Origin: JBLNBQ01 sp050260095
GTDB lineage: Bacteria > Bacillota > UBA5301 > DYFA01
Length of the DNA: 14,514 nucleotides
Reading direction: 5' to 3'
Assembly (NCBI GenBank): GCA_050260095.1
Contig: JBLNBQ010000099.1
Location: 1 to 14,514 of the forward strand
Shown here: one piece after another, positions 1 through 6,050 of the stretch
Layout: the number at the start of each line of letters is the position of its first letter
Position numbering within the stretch: position 1 is the stretch's first letter
Program-made: the position numbers and the translations under genes
Notes under the pieces: generated by a model
The model's database searches: none
What the model was told of the DNA's origin: nothing
Seen by the model: the letters and a program-made list of their open reading frames with translations, nothing else

Positions 1-2
1 CG

Positions 3-1271
3 GGCTGGATCGCCTGGAGGCTGTGGCGTCAGCCAGTGCCGACCACGCCCACGTGGGAGGACTGGGCCTGCGGGACTTACATAACCGGCCTCCCGGGAAG
101 TGGAAAGACCAGGTGGGCGTACCACCTCGTCCGGGAGTTCTGCCGGAACGGCTGGGGCTGGGTCTGGATCAGCATCAAGAGCAGCCGCTCCTTGCTGGAG
201 CACCTGCCGGACGCCGCCAGGGACCTGTGCTTGCTCTTCGCCCCGTACTCCGACCACCCGCAGGGGCTCAACTTCCTGCGGACCTACACCGGCAGCAGCA
301 CGGAGCGGGAATTGTTGGCCGATCAGACGGCCGAACTGTTCAGCCGGCTCCACCCGCACATGTCGGCCAACATGCGGGAGCTCATCAGAATGGGGACTCT
401 GGCGCTCCTGCTGTGGGCGGCCCGGGAGGAGGTGGAGATCACCCTTTGGGAGCTGTACCGCTTCTTCCAGGAGGAGGCTTTCCGCGGCATGGTCCTGGCC
501 AGGGCACCCAAGCCGGTTCGAGACGCCTTCGGCGGCGACGACGTGCGCCGGCAGACCCTCCAGGCGGTGCGGGCGCAGTTGCGCCGGTCGGTGGCCAGCG
601 AAAACCTCCTGGTGGCCCTGTCACAGCGGGACGGGATCGACCTATGGGATGTGATGGCAAACGAACGCTGGCTGGTCTGCGACACGCCGGAGGCGCTGCT
701 GGGCCCGGAGGTGGCCGCCTTCCTGTGCCAGGTCGTGGCCTCTCGCATCCAGATGCTCACCAGCCGCCGGGAGCCTGGAGCACGGCCATTCGGAGCCTTT
801 TGCGACGAGTTCCAGGAGTACAGCAACCCGACCTTCGCCAAGGGGATCGCCACCGGCCGGGAGTTCGGCCTAGCGTGGTTCCTCATTCACCAGAGCCGGG
901 CCAACCAGAGCATTGGCAAGGAAGTCGCCGGCGCCGTGCACTTGTGCGGCACCCGGTACTACTTCCAGCAGGCTCCCGAAGACGCCAAGGCCGCCGTGGA
1001 GGCCACGGAAGGACGGTGGGAGGCCTCGGTCTTCACCCACCTACGCAAGCGCCAATATAAGGCCCTTCGCCGCCTCCGGGGGCAACCAAAGGTGATCGAG
1101 GGGGTCACCCCTGATCTGCCGGCGCCCCGGCCGGAGGTTGCGTCCGCCATCATCGCCCGGGCGGAGTCCGGGCCGGATCGGGTGGCCATCCTGGCAGAGA
1201 TTCAGCGGAGGAGGGTGGGACGCCATGACGACGACGGCCAAGGGGCGGGCCCGACAGCAGGCCCTGCTTGA
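3..1271 (+). CDS. VirD4/TraG- or HerA-like P-loop ATPase (5' end outside window)
   Basis: Likely a DNA-pumping or coupling ATPase of a mobile element. Counting from a GTG at 36, the Walker A motif GLPGSGKT is at residues 18-25. A Walker B-like FGAFCDEF has its acidic pair at about 257-258. A downstream motif LIHQSRANQ (about 283-291) resembles the conserved Gln-Ser motif of TraD/VirD4 and HerA-type ATPases. The frame stays open to the window edge, and the residues before the GTG (GWIAWRLWRQP) look like the end of a membrane segment. The GTG has no Shine-Dalgarno sequence, so the real start is probably upstream. Coupling proteins are normally membrane-anchored just ahead of the ATPase domain, which fits. 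The 3' end overlaps the next gene by 47 nt, indicating one operon. No relaxase or other type IV secretion gene is visible, so the substrate and the conjugation role are inferred. A Zot- or FtsK-like role is the alternative. Confidence 0.75.
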   Translation, partial: GWIAWRLWRQPVPTTPTWEDWACGTYITGLPGSGKTRWAYHLVREFCRNGWGWVWISIKSSRSLLEHLPDAARDLCLLFAPYSDHPQGLNFLRTYTGSSTERELLADQTAELFSRLHPHMSANMRELIRMGTLALLLWAAREEVEITLWELYRFFQEEAFRGMVLARAPKPVRDAFGGDDVRRQTLQAVRAQLRRSVASENLLVALSQRDGIDLWDVMANERWLVCDTPEALLGPEVAAFLCQVVASRIQMLTSRREPGARPFGAFCDEFQEYSNPTFAKGIATGREFGLAWFLIHQSRANQSIGKEVAGAVHLCGTRYYFQQAPEDAKAAVEATEGRWEASVFTHLRKRQYKALRRLRGQPKVIEGVTPDLPAPRPEVASAIIARAESGPDRVAILAEIQRRRVGRHDDDGQGAGPTAGPA

Positions 1272-1866
1272 CCTGCTGGACCGTTACCCGGCCGCTACCA
1301 CAGACCAGCTCGCTGCCCTCCTCTGGCGGGGCGATCAGCGGCTTGCCCGCCGACATCTGTTGGCTGCCGTCAGGGCACACCTCGTTCGCCGGGTGCCCCA
1401 CCCGCTCTACCGCAATGGGGCATACGTCTACAGTCGTTCCGGCCGGTCCACCTCACACAGTCAAAAGGTCTTGCACAACTTGGCGGCCGTCGACTTCCAC
1501 CTCGCGGTCACCCGTTCGCTCGGGCGCTACGGCGCTCGCACCGTGCCCGAACTGCCGTGGGCGCCGTGGCTGATCCCGGATCAGACCGTCCTCTGGCGGG
1601 AAAGCGTGTGGGCCGTGGAGCACCACCTGAGCGGCGCCTTTTCCCACGGCCCAGACTATCAGCGGTTCATGGAGGAGGAGGTATACACGCTCTGCCACTG
1701 GTGGCGGCCAGGGCTGCGCCTGGGCCTGCTGGTGATCACGGCGCCGGTGATGCTCGACCATGTTCGGGCGCAGCTCCGCCGGCACGATCTCTCCGGCCTG
1801 ACCTGGCGAATCGGCACCAGGGAGAACGTCCTGCGGGACCCAGGGCCGAGTCTGAAGCTCAGTTGA
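1225..1866 (+). CDS. Divergent replication-relaxation (Replic_Relax)-like protein
   Basis: A 213-aa protein starting at an ATG preceded by GGAGGGTGGG, inside the end of the ATPase gene. Residues 8-65 look like a winged helix-turn-helix (LLDLLDRYPAATTDQLAALL, then a wing ending NGAYVYSR). The second half contains PDQ at 118-120, then VEHHLS at 131-136 and a conserved-looking Tyr at 145. This matches the order of the PDA...ExD...K..Y core seen in the Replic_Relax protein at 3433-4329. Here the second acidic residue is replaced by His and no lysine sits before the tyrosine, so any nuclease-like site is probably inactive or altered. Replic_Relax proteins are linked to replication and mobilisation of Gram-positive plasmids and integrative elements. 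The assignment rests on architecture and motif order, so I hold it moderately. The likely role is DNA binding in concert with the upstream ATPase. Confidence 0.6.
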   Translation: MTTTAKGRARQQALLDLLDRYPAATTDQLAALLWRGDQRLARRHLLAAVRAHLVRRVPHPLYRNGAYVYSRSGRSTSHSQKVLHNLAAVDFHLAVTRSLGRYGARTVPELPWAPWLIPDQTVLWRESVWAVEHHLSGAFSHGPDYQRFMEEEVYTLCHWWRPGLRLGLLVITAPVMLDHVRAQLRRHDLSGLTWRIGTRENVLRDPGPSLKLS

Positions 1867-1874
1867 GGAGGCGA

Positions 1875-2369
1875 ATGTCCTTGAAGCGCATGGTTTCGAT
1901 GCTCCTGATGCTGGCGTTGCTGGTGGCCATCCCCGGCGAGGCCCTGGCTGTCCCCCGGGGCGGAGGCTATGCTTCCGGCTGGGGCGGCCGTATCGGTCGG
2001 GCGCTGCTGGAGCTGATCGGCGCCCGAAAGATCGTCAGTGACATCCACAAACAGGCGGCCAAAAACAGGCCGCAGACCACCGAGCAGCAGCTCGCAGCGG
2101 CCCGGCTGGCAAAGGCCAAAGCCGATGCGGCCCGGGCGCGGGCGCAAGCAGAGAAGGCCCAAATCGAGGCGCAGTTGGCCCGGGAACGCGCCAAGCAGCA
2201 AACCCCGAAACCAGCGGGAGCTAAGGCAAAGCCCGATTCGGCCCCCGATCGGCCCCTGAACCTGCTGCCGACCACCCTGCCCACCCTCAACCCCATAACA
2301 ACGGCGCTCCCGTTGGTTGCGGGCCTGTGGTGGCTCATGACCCATCCGGCGGCCTGGCGGGCCCACTAA
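1875..2369 (+). CDS. Exported coiled-coil protein with C-terminal hydrophobic segment, unknown function
   Basis: A 164-aa protein of unrecognised family. The N-terminus has a basic n-region and a hydrophobic core (about residues 7-19) ending GEALA, a good signal-peptidase site with cleavage expected after residue 25. Residues 68-110 are an Ala/Lys/Glu/Arg-rich coiled coil of the AKADAARARAQAEKAQ type. A Pro/Lys-rich linker follows, and a hydrophobic segment (about 143-156, ALPLVAGLWWLM) lies near the C-terminus. It would sit outside the cytoplasmic membrane or be anchored at both ends. It starts 8 nt after the previous gene, so it shares the ATPase operon and may be a partner of the transfer machinery; that is inference. 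The GGAGG is only 3 nt from the ATG. An in-frame ATG 15 nt downstream would give a shorter signal peptide. A 28-bp palindrome follows the stop. Confidence 0.6.
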   Translation: MSLKRMVSMLLMLALLVAIPGEALAVPRGGGYASGWGGRIGRALLELIGARKIVSDIHKQAAKNRPQTTEQQLAAARLAKAKADAARARAQAEKAQIEAQLARERAKQQTPKPAGAKAKPDSAPDRPLNLLPTTLPTLNPITTALPLVAGLWWLMTHPAAWRAH

Positions 2370-2385
2370 GCTCCAGGAGGACGAG

Positions 2386-2413
2386 AAGAGGGGGGCCGTA
2401 CGGCCCCCCTCTT
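2386..2413. terminator. Bidirectional terminator, 28-bp perfect palindrome
   Basis: The sequence is a perfect palindrome centred between 2399 and 2400; its left half is AAGAGGGGGGCCGT. It lies between the convergent stops at 2369 (+) and 2417 (-), ends in CTCTT on both strands, and can fold very stably on either transcript. The T tracts are short, so termination would depend mainly on the GC-rich stem. Confidence 0.75.
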
Positions 2414-2416
2414 GTG

Positions 2417-3241
2417 TCACTCCTCCAGCATCGCCTTCAACCGGGCGATCCTCCCTCGAAGGCTCCGAAGGTCAACCTCAAGGGTGTCTGCGGTCCGTTC
2501 CAGTTCCGCCACACAGTCCTTCAGTGCCGCCCGGTGCGACTTGCTCTTCTGTCTGCGTTGCTCCGGCGCGGGTGCCGGCGGGAACGGCTTTCCTTCGTCA
2601 AGGGCCTTCAGGCAGGCGTCGACCATATCCGCGGCAATCGCTGCCGGCCACTCTTCTGCCAGCATCTGCCCGGCAATCGCCCGGAGCCGGGCCACCTGCT
2701 CCGCTTCTGGCAATGGCAGGTCCAAGATCCGCCGCAGACTGATGACGGCCCGGTCACTGAGGCGCCTCTGGGCTCGGGCAGCAATCAGGCGAGGGTCATG
2801 CCCGTAGACGGTCACCAGCCCCAGCTTCTCACTGATGGCGCCCGTGGAGCGTCCGAACTGCTCATGAATGCTCTTCGTGGTCCACCCTAGCTGCTCCATA
2901 CCTACCTGATAGAGAAGACCCTCTTCAAAGGCGTTGTCGGAGCGCCTCTCCTTGATGATCTCCCGGAGGCGCTCTGCCAAGGCCTCAGCCTCGGGCATAT
3001 TCCGCAGCAGGCAGGGCACCAACGACACGCCTGCAATCTGGGCCGCTCGCCAGAGCCGGACCCCCGCCAACAGTCCGAAGGTCCCATCTTCGTTGGGCCG
3101 GACGACCAGAAAGCCGGGGAACCCATGATGGCGGATCCGCTCGGCCAGGTCACGCAAACTGTCGTCGTCCGGGAATGCCGCCGCCTTGGGGTATGGGCGA
3201 ATATGCTTGATGATCAATTCAGTGTACTGCGGCACGCTCAT
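2417..3241 (-). CDS. ParB/Spo0J-like partition protein, divergent
   Basis: A 274-aa protein with ParB-family layout. An N-terminal ParB/Srx-like domain covers residues 1-110. The phosphate-binding box AGVRLWRAA at 59-67 aligns with the usual GERRxRA. A degenerate version of the ENxQR box follows (EIIKERRSDNAFEEG, 94-108), then a helix-turn-helix at about 114-145 (LGWTTKSIHEQFGRSTGAIS). The last 45 residues form a coiled coil, probably for dimerisation. ParB proteins bind centromere-like sites and slide on DNA as CTP-dependent clamps; here the CTP-contact boxes are partly substituted, so CTP use is uncertain. The start is supported by AGAGAGGAG about 8 nt upstream. No ParA is in the window. 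It could stabilise an extrachromosomal form of the element, or act as a transcriptional regulator like other ParB-domain proteins. No canonical parS palindrome was seen. Confidence 0.8.
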   Translation of the reverse strand: MSVPQYTELIIKHIRPYPKAAAFPDDDSLRDLAERIRHHGFPGFLVVRPNEDGTFGLLAGVRLWRAAQIAGVSLVPCLLRNMPEAEALAERLREIIKERRSDNAFEEGLLYQVGMEQLGWTTKSIHEQFGRSTGAISEKLGLVTVYGHDPRLIAARAQRRLSDRAVISLRRILDLPLPEAEQVARLRAIAGQMLAEEWPAAIAADMVDACLKALDEGKPFPPAPAPEQRRQKSKSHRAALKDCVAELERTADTLEVDLRSLRGRIARLKAMLEE

Positions 3242-3361
3242 GGCCCATTTCTCCTCTCTGGGTGCAGCGCCACGCTGTCAATGACATGGAGCAAGAGTTC
3301 GCCTTAAAGCGGTGGATACCCTGGAAGGGGCCGACTACGATCTGTCTTCGGTCCGCGGCCT

Positions 3362-3390
3362 AATCATACACAACTACATTTTGTATGATT
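3362..3390. promoter_or_regulatory. Inverted repeat, possible operator or partition site
   Basis: AATCATACA (3362-3370) and TGTATGATT (3382-3390) are exact inverted copies separated by 11 nt. They lie in the AT-rich gap between the Replic_Relax gene (stop at 3433) and the ParB-like gene (start at 3241). Each arm contains TATGAT, a -10-like hexamer, on one strand, but no convincing -35 is placed with it. Symmetry and position suggest a dimer binding site controlling the ParB-like gene. No poly-T follows either arm, so it is not a typical terminator. Confidence 0.45.
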
Positions 3391-3432
3391 CGCTGATTCC
3401 GCTCCGAGCCGCATGGCTGTATGGCCGAACCT

Positions 3433-4329
3433 TTAGGAGTCCTTCCGCAGGTGCTGTGCCCACCAACGCGGCAGTTGGCCGAACAGCATCTGGATAGCTT
3501 CTTCCGAAGTGGCCACGGCACGCCCTGGCAGTCGCCGCTCATCAATGAGTTGCTGCAAGTTCTGAGCGCGGGCCTCGGAGCGGCAGAGTATCAGGAGGTA
3601 GTGGCCAACGTCGAGATTGCCTTTCCACTTGCCATTTGCGTAGCTGTTACTCTTGTACTTGGCATCCCAGGGCATCAGCTGAGTGAAGCGGCCCACGTAC
3701 TTATCAAACTTCTCGCCCATGATCTTGAGCGGCATCGAACTCCGGTCGATCTCGACGTAAAAGGTCCAGGTGCCCTGTTGAGAATGGTCACTAAGCATCC
3801 AGGTGAGAAGGATCGTCGCATCTGGGTGTAGCAAAGCGGGAACTTCCCTGCCCCGGTGATCCGTTCGAGTGCCATACTCATAGGCCGTCCGGTGGTTCAG
3901 CCAGGTGAACCCGAGCCAACTCTGGCTGGCCACAGCCGCATAGAAATCGGCTGCATCAGCGAAATGACGGGCATACGTGGCACTCACGCGCCAGTCCCGA
4001 ATGGCAGTGCGCTCCTCCGGCGGGATGCCTTGCAGCTCTTCCGCAGCCCGAAGGCCAACCTCATCCAGGTGCCAATACGCATAGAAACTGCGCCCTTCCC
4101 GGATCTTCAGGTTGGCGATCAGCCCGCGCAGGGAGAGCTCCCGCAGACGTTGCCACACCCACATGTCGGAGCGGTCAGGATAGAGGAGCCGGGCCAGCGT
4201 AGCCGTCCGCACATAGCGGAGGTCATAGAGGCGCAGGAGCAGTTCGACGTCTACCGGAGTCAGATTCGCCAGAGCCTGGCCGGCGATGTGGGGAGGAACC
4301 TTCTTCGGGGCAGTCTGTCGTGTACGCAT
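3433..4329 (-). CDS. Replication-relaxation (Replic_Relax) family protein
   Basis: A 298-aa protein with the features of the Replic_Relax family. An N-terminal winged helix at residues 24-90 runs from LTPVDVELLLRLYDLRYV, through LARLLYPDRSDMWVWQRLREL, to FYAYWHLDEVG. The C-terminal half has the conserved spacing PDA (169-171), VEIDR (192-196) and EKFDKY (206-211), reminiscent of a PD-(D/E)XK-type core. Family members act in plasmid replication and mobilisation of Gram-positive elements; the exact activity is not settled, so initiator, relaxation helper and regulator are all open. The ATG follows AAGGAGG with a short 4-nt spacer. Upstream lies a long leader with a hairpin right before the ribosome site and a possible pseudoknot, which suggests post-transcriptional control. 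It precedes the ParB-like gene on the same strand, as replication and partition genes often do. Confidence 0.8.
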   Translation of the reverse strand: MRTRQTAPKKVPPHIAGQALANLTPVDVELLLRLYDLRYVRTATLARLLYPDRSDMWVWQRLRELSLRGLIANLKIREGRSFYAYWHLDEVGLRAAEELQGIPPEERTAIRDWRVSATYARHFADAADFYAAVASQSWLGFTWLNHRTAYEYGTRTDHRGREVPALLHPDATILLTWMLSDHSQQGTWTFYVEIDRSSMPLKIMGEKFDKYVGRFTQLMPWDAKYKSNSYANGKWKGNLDVGHYLLILCRSEARAQNLQQLIDERRLPGRAVATSEEAIQMLFGQLPRWWAQHLRKDS

Positions 4330-4346
4330 AGGACCTCCTTGGGTCT

Positions 4347-4364
4347 CCGGGCGAGGGTGCCCGG
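4347..4364 (-). promoter_or_regulatory. Leader hairpin just upstream of the Replic_Relax ribosome site
   Basis: CCGGGC (4347-4352) and GCCCGG (4359-4364) form a 6-bp stem with a 6-nt loop. On the minus-strand transcript it ends 6 nt before the AAGGAGG of the Replic_Relax gene. It could modulate ribosome access, but may also be a chance GC-rich fold. Confidence 0.3.
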
Positions 4365-4450
4365 TAAAGTCGTTCGAAGCATATATGGGGAGTCGGGAGC
4401 CGGAGCCGGGGCCTAAACCGCCATCGGGGGTCTGAATCTACACATGTCCA

Positions 4451-4497
4451 AACCCGCCACACGCTTGATTTTTCGGGTTCTCGGTCTCTCAAGCGTG
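4451..4497 (-). promoter_or_regulatory. Possible H-type pseudoknot in the Replic_Relax leader
   Basis: Two perfect interleaved pairings are present: AACCCG (4451-4456) with CGGGTT (4474-4479), and CACGCTTGA (4460-4468) with TCAAGCGTG (4489-4497). The 5' arm of the longer stem sits inside the loop of the shorter one, which is the H-type pseudoknot topology. Connecting loops are 3, 5 and 9 nt. The pairing is possible on either strand; the minus strand is chosen because it leads into the Replic_Relax gene starting 122 nt later. The two stems might instead be alternative, mutually exclusive folds. Confidence 0.35.
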
Positions 4498-4611
4498 GCC
4501 TAAGTTGACCACTCCGGTCAGCTTCGAGTGCAGTCGCATCGCACTGTGCTTCTACATCGCCCCGACTTTGCGGGCATTCTACTGCATCCAGTGCTTCGAA
4601 TGCAAAACAAA

Positions 4612-4675
4612 AACGGCAGCAGGAACACGTCAGAGGCACCCGCTGGGGTGCCATAATGACTTCCCTGCTGCCGTT
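4612..4675 (-). terminator. Nested hairpin with minus-strand T tract, terminator-like
   Basis: The outer arms AACGGCAGCAGG (4612-4623) and CCTGCTGCCGTT (4664-4675) pair over 12 bp. Inside them GGCACCC (4635-4641) pairs with GGGTGCC (4646-4652) around a 4-nt loop. On the minus strand the structure is followed by TTTTTGTTTT, as in an intrinsic terminator. No gene ends near it on that strand: the next upstream feature is another terminator at 4900-4935. It may therefore end an unannotated small RNA, or back up the first terminator ahead of the Replic_Relax leader. Confidence 0.5.
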
Positions 4676-4899
4676 GGTCGGACAGCGATTTGACCTCTTC
4701 CTTCGGGCTTCATGCGCCCGCCTACTGAACAACTACCCTTGCCGGTCGTGACCGGAAAGCGAACCGCATCCTAAGTTCAGAATTAGGCATCGAAGCCGAA
4801 ATTCCTCCTACTGCCTGACCCCCAACCCTTCCACTTCGCCCGCACTCCAGTTCCGGTAGCGGGATACAAACACTGCTTGTGCCCCCTCAAGAACGCGAA

Positions 4900-4935
4900 A
4901 ACGCCCGGGCCAGGTTACTCCCCGGCCCGGGCGTT
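4900..4935 (-). terminator. Terminator of the short-gene operon
   Basis: AACGCCCGGGCC (4900-4911) and GGCCCGGGCGTT (4924-4935) form a perfect 12-bp GC-rich stem with a 12-nt loop. On the minus strand it ends in TTTT. The stop codon of the last short gene (4915-4917) lies within the loop. Confidence 0.7.
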
Positions 4936-5034
4936 CTCTTCAGCGAACAGCGGCACCCGCTCCTCGAGAATCTGTAGTGCTCGCAGACGCCTCTCAAGGG
5001 ACGGCGTTCGATGCGCCTGGTCCTTGCTCTCCAT
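4915..5034 (-). CDS. 39-aa helical peptide, unknown function
   Basis: A very small gene starting ATG GAG AGC AAG. The predicted peptide opens MESKDQAHRTPSLERRLRAL and ends ERVPLFAEENARAGE. It is charged and almost entirely helix-prone (LERRLRALQILEE). It overlaps the 3' end of the preceding gene by 41 nt in another frame, and an in-frame TGA lies two codons upstream of its ATG, which fixes the start. GGGAG lies about 12 nt upstream, a weak ribosome site, so translation may depend on the upstream gene. Its TAA sits in the loop of the operon terminator, so the transcript ends directly with this gene. No family is recognised. It may be an antitoxin-like or accessory peptide, but that is only a guess. 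Confidence 0.5.
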   Translation of the reverse strand: MESKDQAHRTPSLERRLRALQILEERVPLFAEENARAGE

Positions 5035-5218
5035 CGGTCACGTCATCTCCCGTCAGCGTTTTCGGTCCCGTCTCCGTGGTGGTCGCGGTTGCCTTTGATT
5101 TAGCGGCGAGCATGCGGGCCAATCGGGCGTCAGCTATTTCATAGGCCAAGACCCACCGTCTGCGCTGTGCAGCTTCCGCCTCCGGTCCTGGTTCGGCATA
5201 GATGATCCTGATGGCCAT
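4994..5218 (-). CDS. Small hypothetical protein (74 aa)
   Basis: Starts at the ATG of MAIRIIYAEPG, preceded by AAGGGGGG with a 7-nt spacer. An in-frame ATG 18 nt further upstream lies before this ribosome site, so it is less likely. The N-terminus is a short beta strand (AIRIIYAE) followed by a helix (about residues 12-38, EAEAAQRRRWVLAYEIADARLARML). The last 30 residues are Thr/Gly/Asp-rich and look disordered. It follows the previous short gene by 14 nt and overlaps the next. No recognised family; the strand-then-helix layout resembles its neighbours in this operon. Short genes like this are common accessory genes of mobile elements. Confidence 0.6.
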   Translation of the reverse strand: MAIRIIYAEPGPEAEAAQRRRWVLAYEIADARLARMLAAKSKATATTTETGPKTLTGDDVTDGEQGPGASNAVP

Positions 5219-5232
5219 GGCGACACCCCCCT

Positions 5233-5394
5233 TCACATGCCATGTTTGCGAGATTGGTCCGAGTGGTCTTCCCTGTGGGCGGCTTCATAGGCACGGGCTT
5301 CCGGCTGCGAAAGCAACCAGTCGAGCGCTCGTTGCAGAACTTCCCGGGTTGGGGTTCCTCGAACGGTGACGTTCGGTACAGGCCTTGTAGCCAT
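5233..5394 (-). CDS. Small hypothetical protein (53 aa), strand-helix type
   Basis: Starts at the ATG of MATRPVPNVTVRG, with AGGAGGG 6 nt upstream, a strong ribosome site that decides this start over longer open frames. A beta strand (NVTVRG) is followed by an amphipathic helix TREVLQRALDWLLSQ, then a polar, His-rich tail. It lies 19 nt after the preceding gene and 14 nt before the next, so it belongs to the short-gene operon. The family is not recognised. The layout is like that of the two genes upstream, but without their Cys-containing helix motif, so common descent with them is only possible. Confidence 0.6.
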   Translation of the reverse strand: MATRPVPNVTVRGTPTREVLQRALDWLLSQPEARAYEAAHREDHSDQSRKHGM

Positions 5395-5413
5395 GCTCTC
5401 CCTCCTGCCAGAG

Positions 5414-5725
5414 TTAGCCCAACCGACGGGCCTTTGCAAGGTGCCTGGCCAGGCACTCGGCGAGAAATCTCTCCGCCCTTTCAGCGACCTGCTCATCATG
5501 CTCGATGATGGTCGTGACCTCAAAGCAGAGCTTGCCGATTACCATCTCGGTGTGCCTAACCTTCGTCAGTCTCACCGGGGCATCATCGTCCCACGGTTGG
5601 GTCCCGGGTGAGCAGCATGGAGCCAAAGGGCTGTCGGCCTCACCGGTTTTCGGGTGGAACATGGCGCCGGGCTCCACCCGCTCCTCGCCGCTCTTACGGT
5701 GTCTCCCCGGCCCTCTCTTCGCCAT
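5414..5725 (-). CDS. Small hypothetical protein (103 aa), paralogous to its upstream neighbour
   Basis: Starts at the ATG of MAKRGPGRHRK with GGGAGG 6 nt upstream. An in-frame GTG two codons earlier is possible but overlaps the ribosome site. The first 50 residues are basic, then Pro/Gly-rich and probably unstructured. The C-terminal half has strands LTKVRHTEMV and CFEVTTII, then the helix AERAERFLAECLARHL. That helix matches ADVEQFVADCIVRRW in the protein encoded at 5694-5969 (pattern F[LV]A[ED]C[LI]xR), so the two are probably diverged duplicates. The start lies inside the upstream gene, suggesting translational coupling. No known domain is recognised; a small DNA- or protein-binding role is possible. 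Confidence 0.6.
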   Translation of the reverse strand: MAKRGPGRHRKSGEERVEPGAMFHPKTGEADSPLAPCCSPGTQPWDDDAPVRLTKVRHTEMVIGKLCFEVTTIIEHDEQVAERAERFLAECLARHLAKARRLG

Positions 5726-5969
5726 GTCCACCCTCCCCGGGTTCCTGCGCCTCGGCCATCAGTTGCCGCCGGATCTCCGGCCAGCGCCTGACAATGCAGT
5801 CGGCCACGAATTGCTCAACATCGGCCAGGTTGATCGTCTCGGGACCCACCGTCACTGTGGTGTGAAAGGTATAGGGTCCGACACGCGTAACAGTTTTGGT
5901 AACTGTGCCGATCTGCTCCCGCGAAATCAGAACAACCTCAAAGGGTGGTTGCAGTCTCCTCCTCGGCAC
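5694..5969 (-). CDS. Small hypothetical protein (91 aa), paralogous to its downstream neighbour
   Basis: The chosen start is a GTG preceded by AGGGAG with a 5-nt spacer; a second GTG two codons earlier overlaps the ribosome site. After a basic opening (VPRRRLQPP) come beta-rich residues (TVTKTVTRVGPYTFHTTVTV), then the helix DVEQFVADCIVRRWPEIRRQLM, then an acidic Gly/Glu tail. The strand-helix core resembles the neighbouring 103-aa protein, including the F[LV]A[ED]C[LI] motif. The 3' end overlaps the next gene by 32 nt, so translation is likely coupled. The family is not recognised. Confidence 0.55.
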   Translation of the reverse strand: MPRRRLQPPFEVVLISREQIGTVTKTVTRVGPYTFHTTVTVGPETINLADVEQFVADCIVRRWPEIRRQLMAEAQEPGEGGHGEERAGETP

Positions 5970-6050
5970 GCCCACTCCCTACTTTCGCTTCAGCTCTAAC
6001 TTCCGATACCGTTCAATTATCGCGGCCTAGAAATGCCCCCGTCTCCCCGG

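Larger units (their letters stand above)
4330..4914. other. Gene-free 585-nt region between the Replic_Relax gene and the short-gene operon
   Basis: I see no convincing coding sequence here: the open frames lack ribosome sites and cross strong hairpins. The region holds a leader hairpin (4347-4364), a direct GGAGCC/GGAGCCGG-type repetition near 4396-4410, a possible pseudoknot (4451-4497), a nested hairpin with a minus-strand T tract (4612-4675), and the terminator of the short-gene operon (4900-4935). On the minus strand it is the leader of the Replic_Relax gene. It is a reasonable place for a small RNA or a replication-control region, but no known RNA family was recognised. Confidence 0.5.

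Noticed and set aside
23..1060. Alternative plus-strand frame of 345 aa over the ATPase gene
   Set aside because: Gly/Pro/Arg-rich composition without motifs; the overlapping frame has clear Walker A and B motifs.
2327..2890. Plus-strand open frame running through the palindrome into the ParB-like gene
   Set aside because: It spans a strong terminator and is antisense to a well-supported gene.
4612..4680. Nested hairpin as an integron attC site
   Set aside because: The R' and R'' core boxes do not match, and the minus-strand T tract fits a terminator better.
4223..4732. Minus-strand open frame of 169 aa in the leader region
   Set aside because: It crosses a strong terminator-like hairpin and the Replic_Relax start, has low-complexity Arg/Cys content and no ribosome site.
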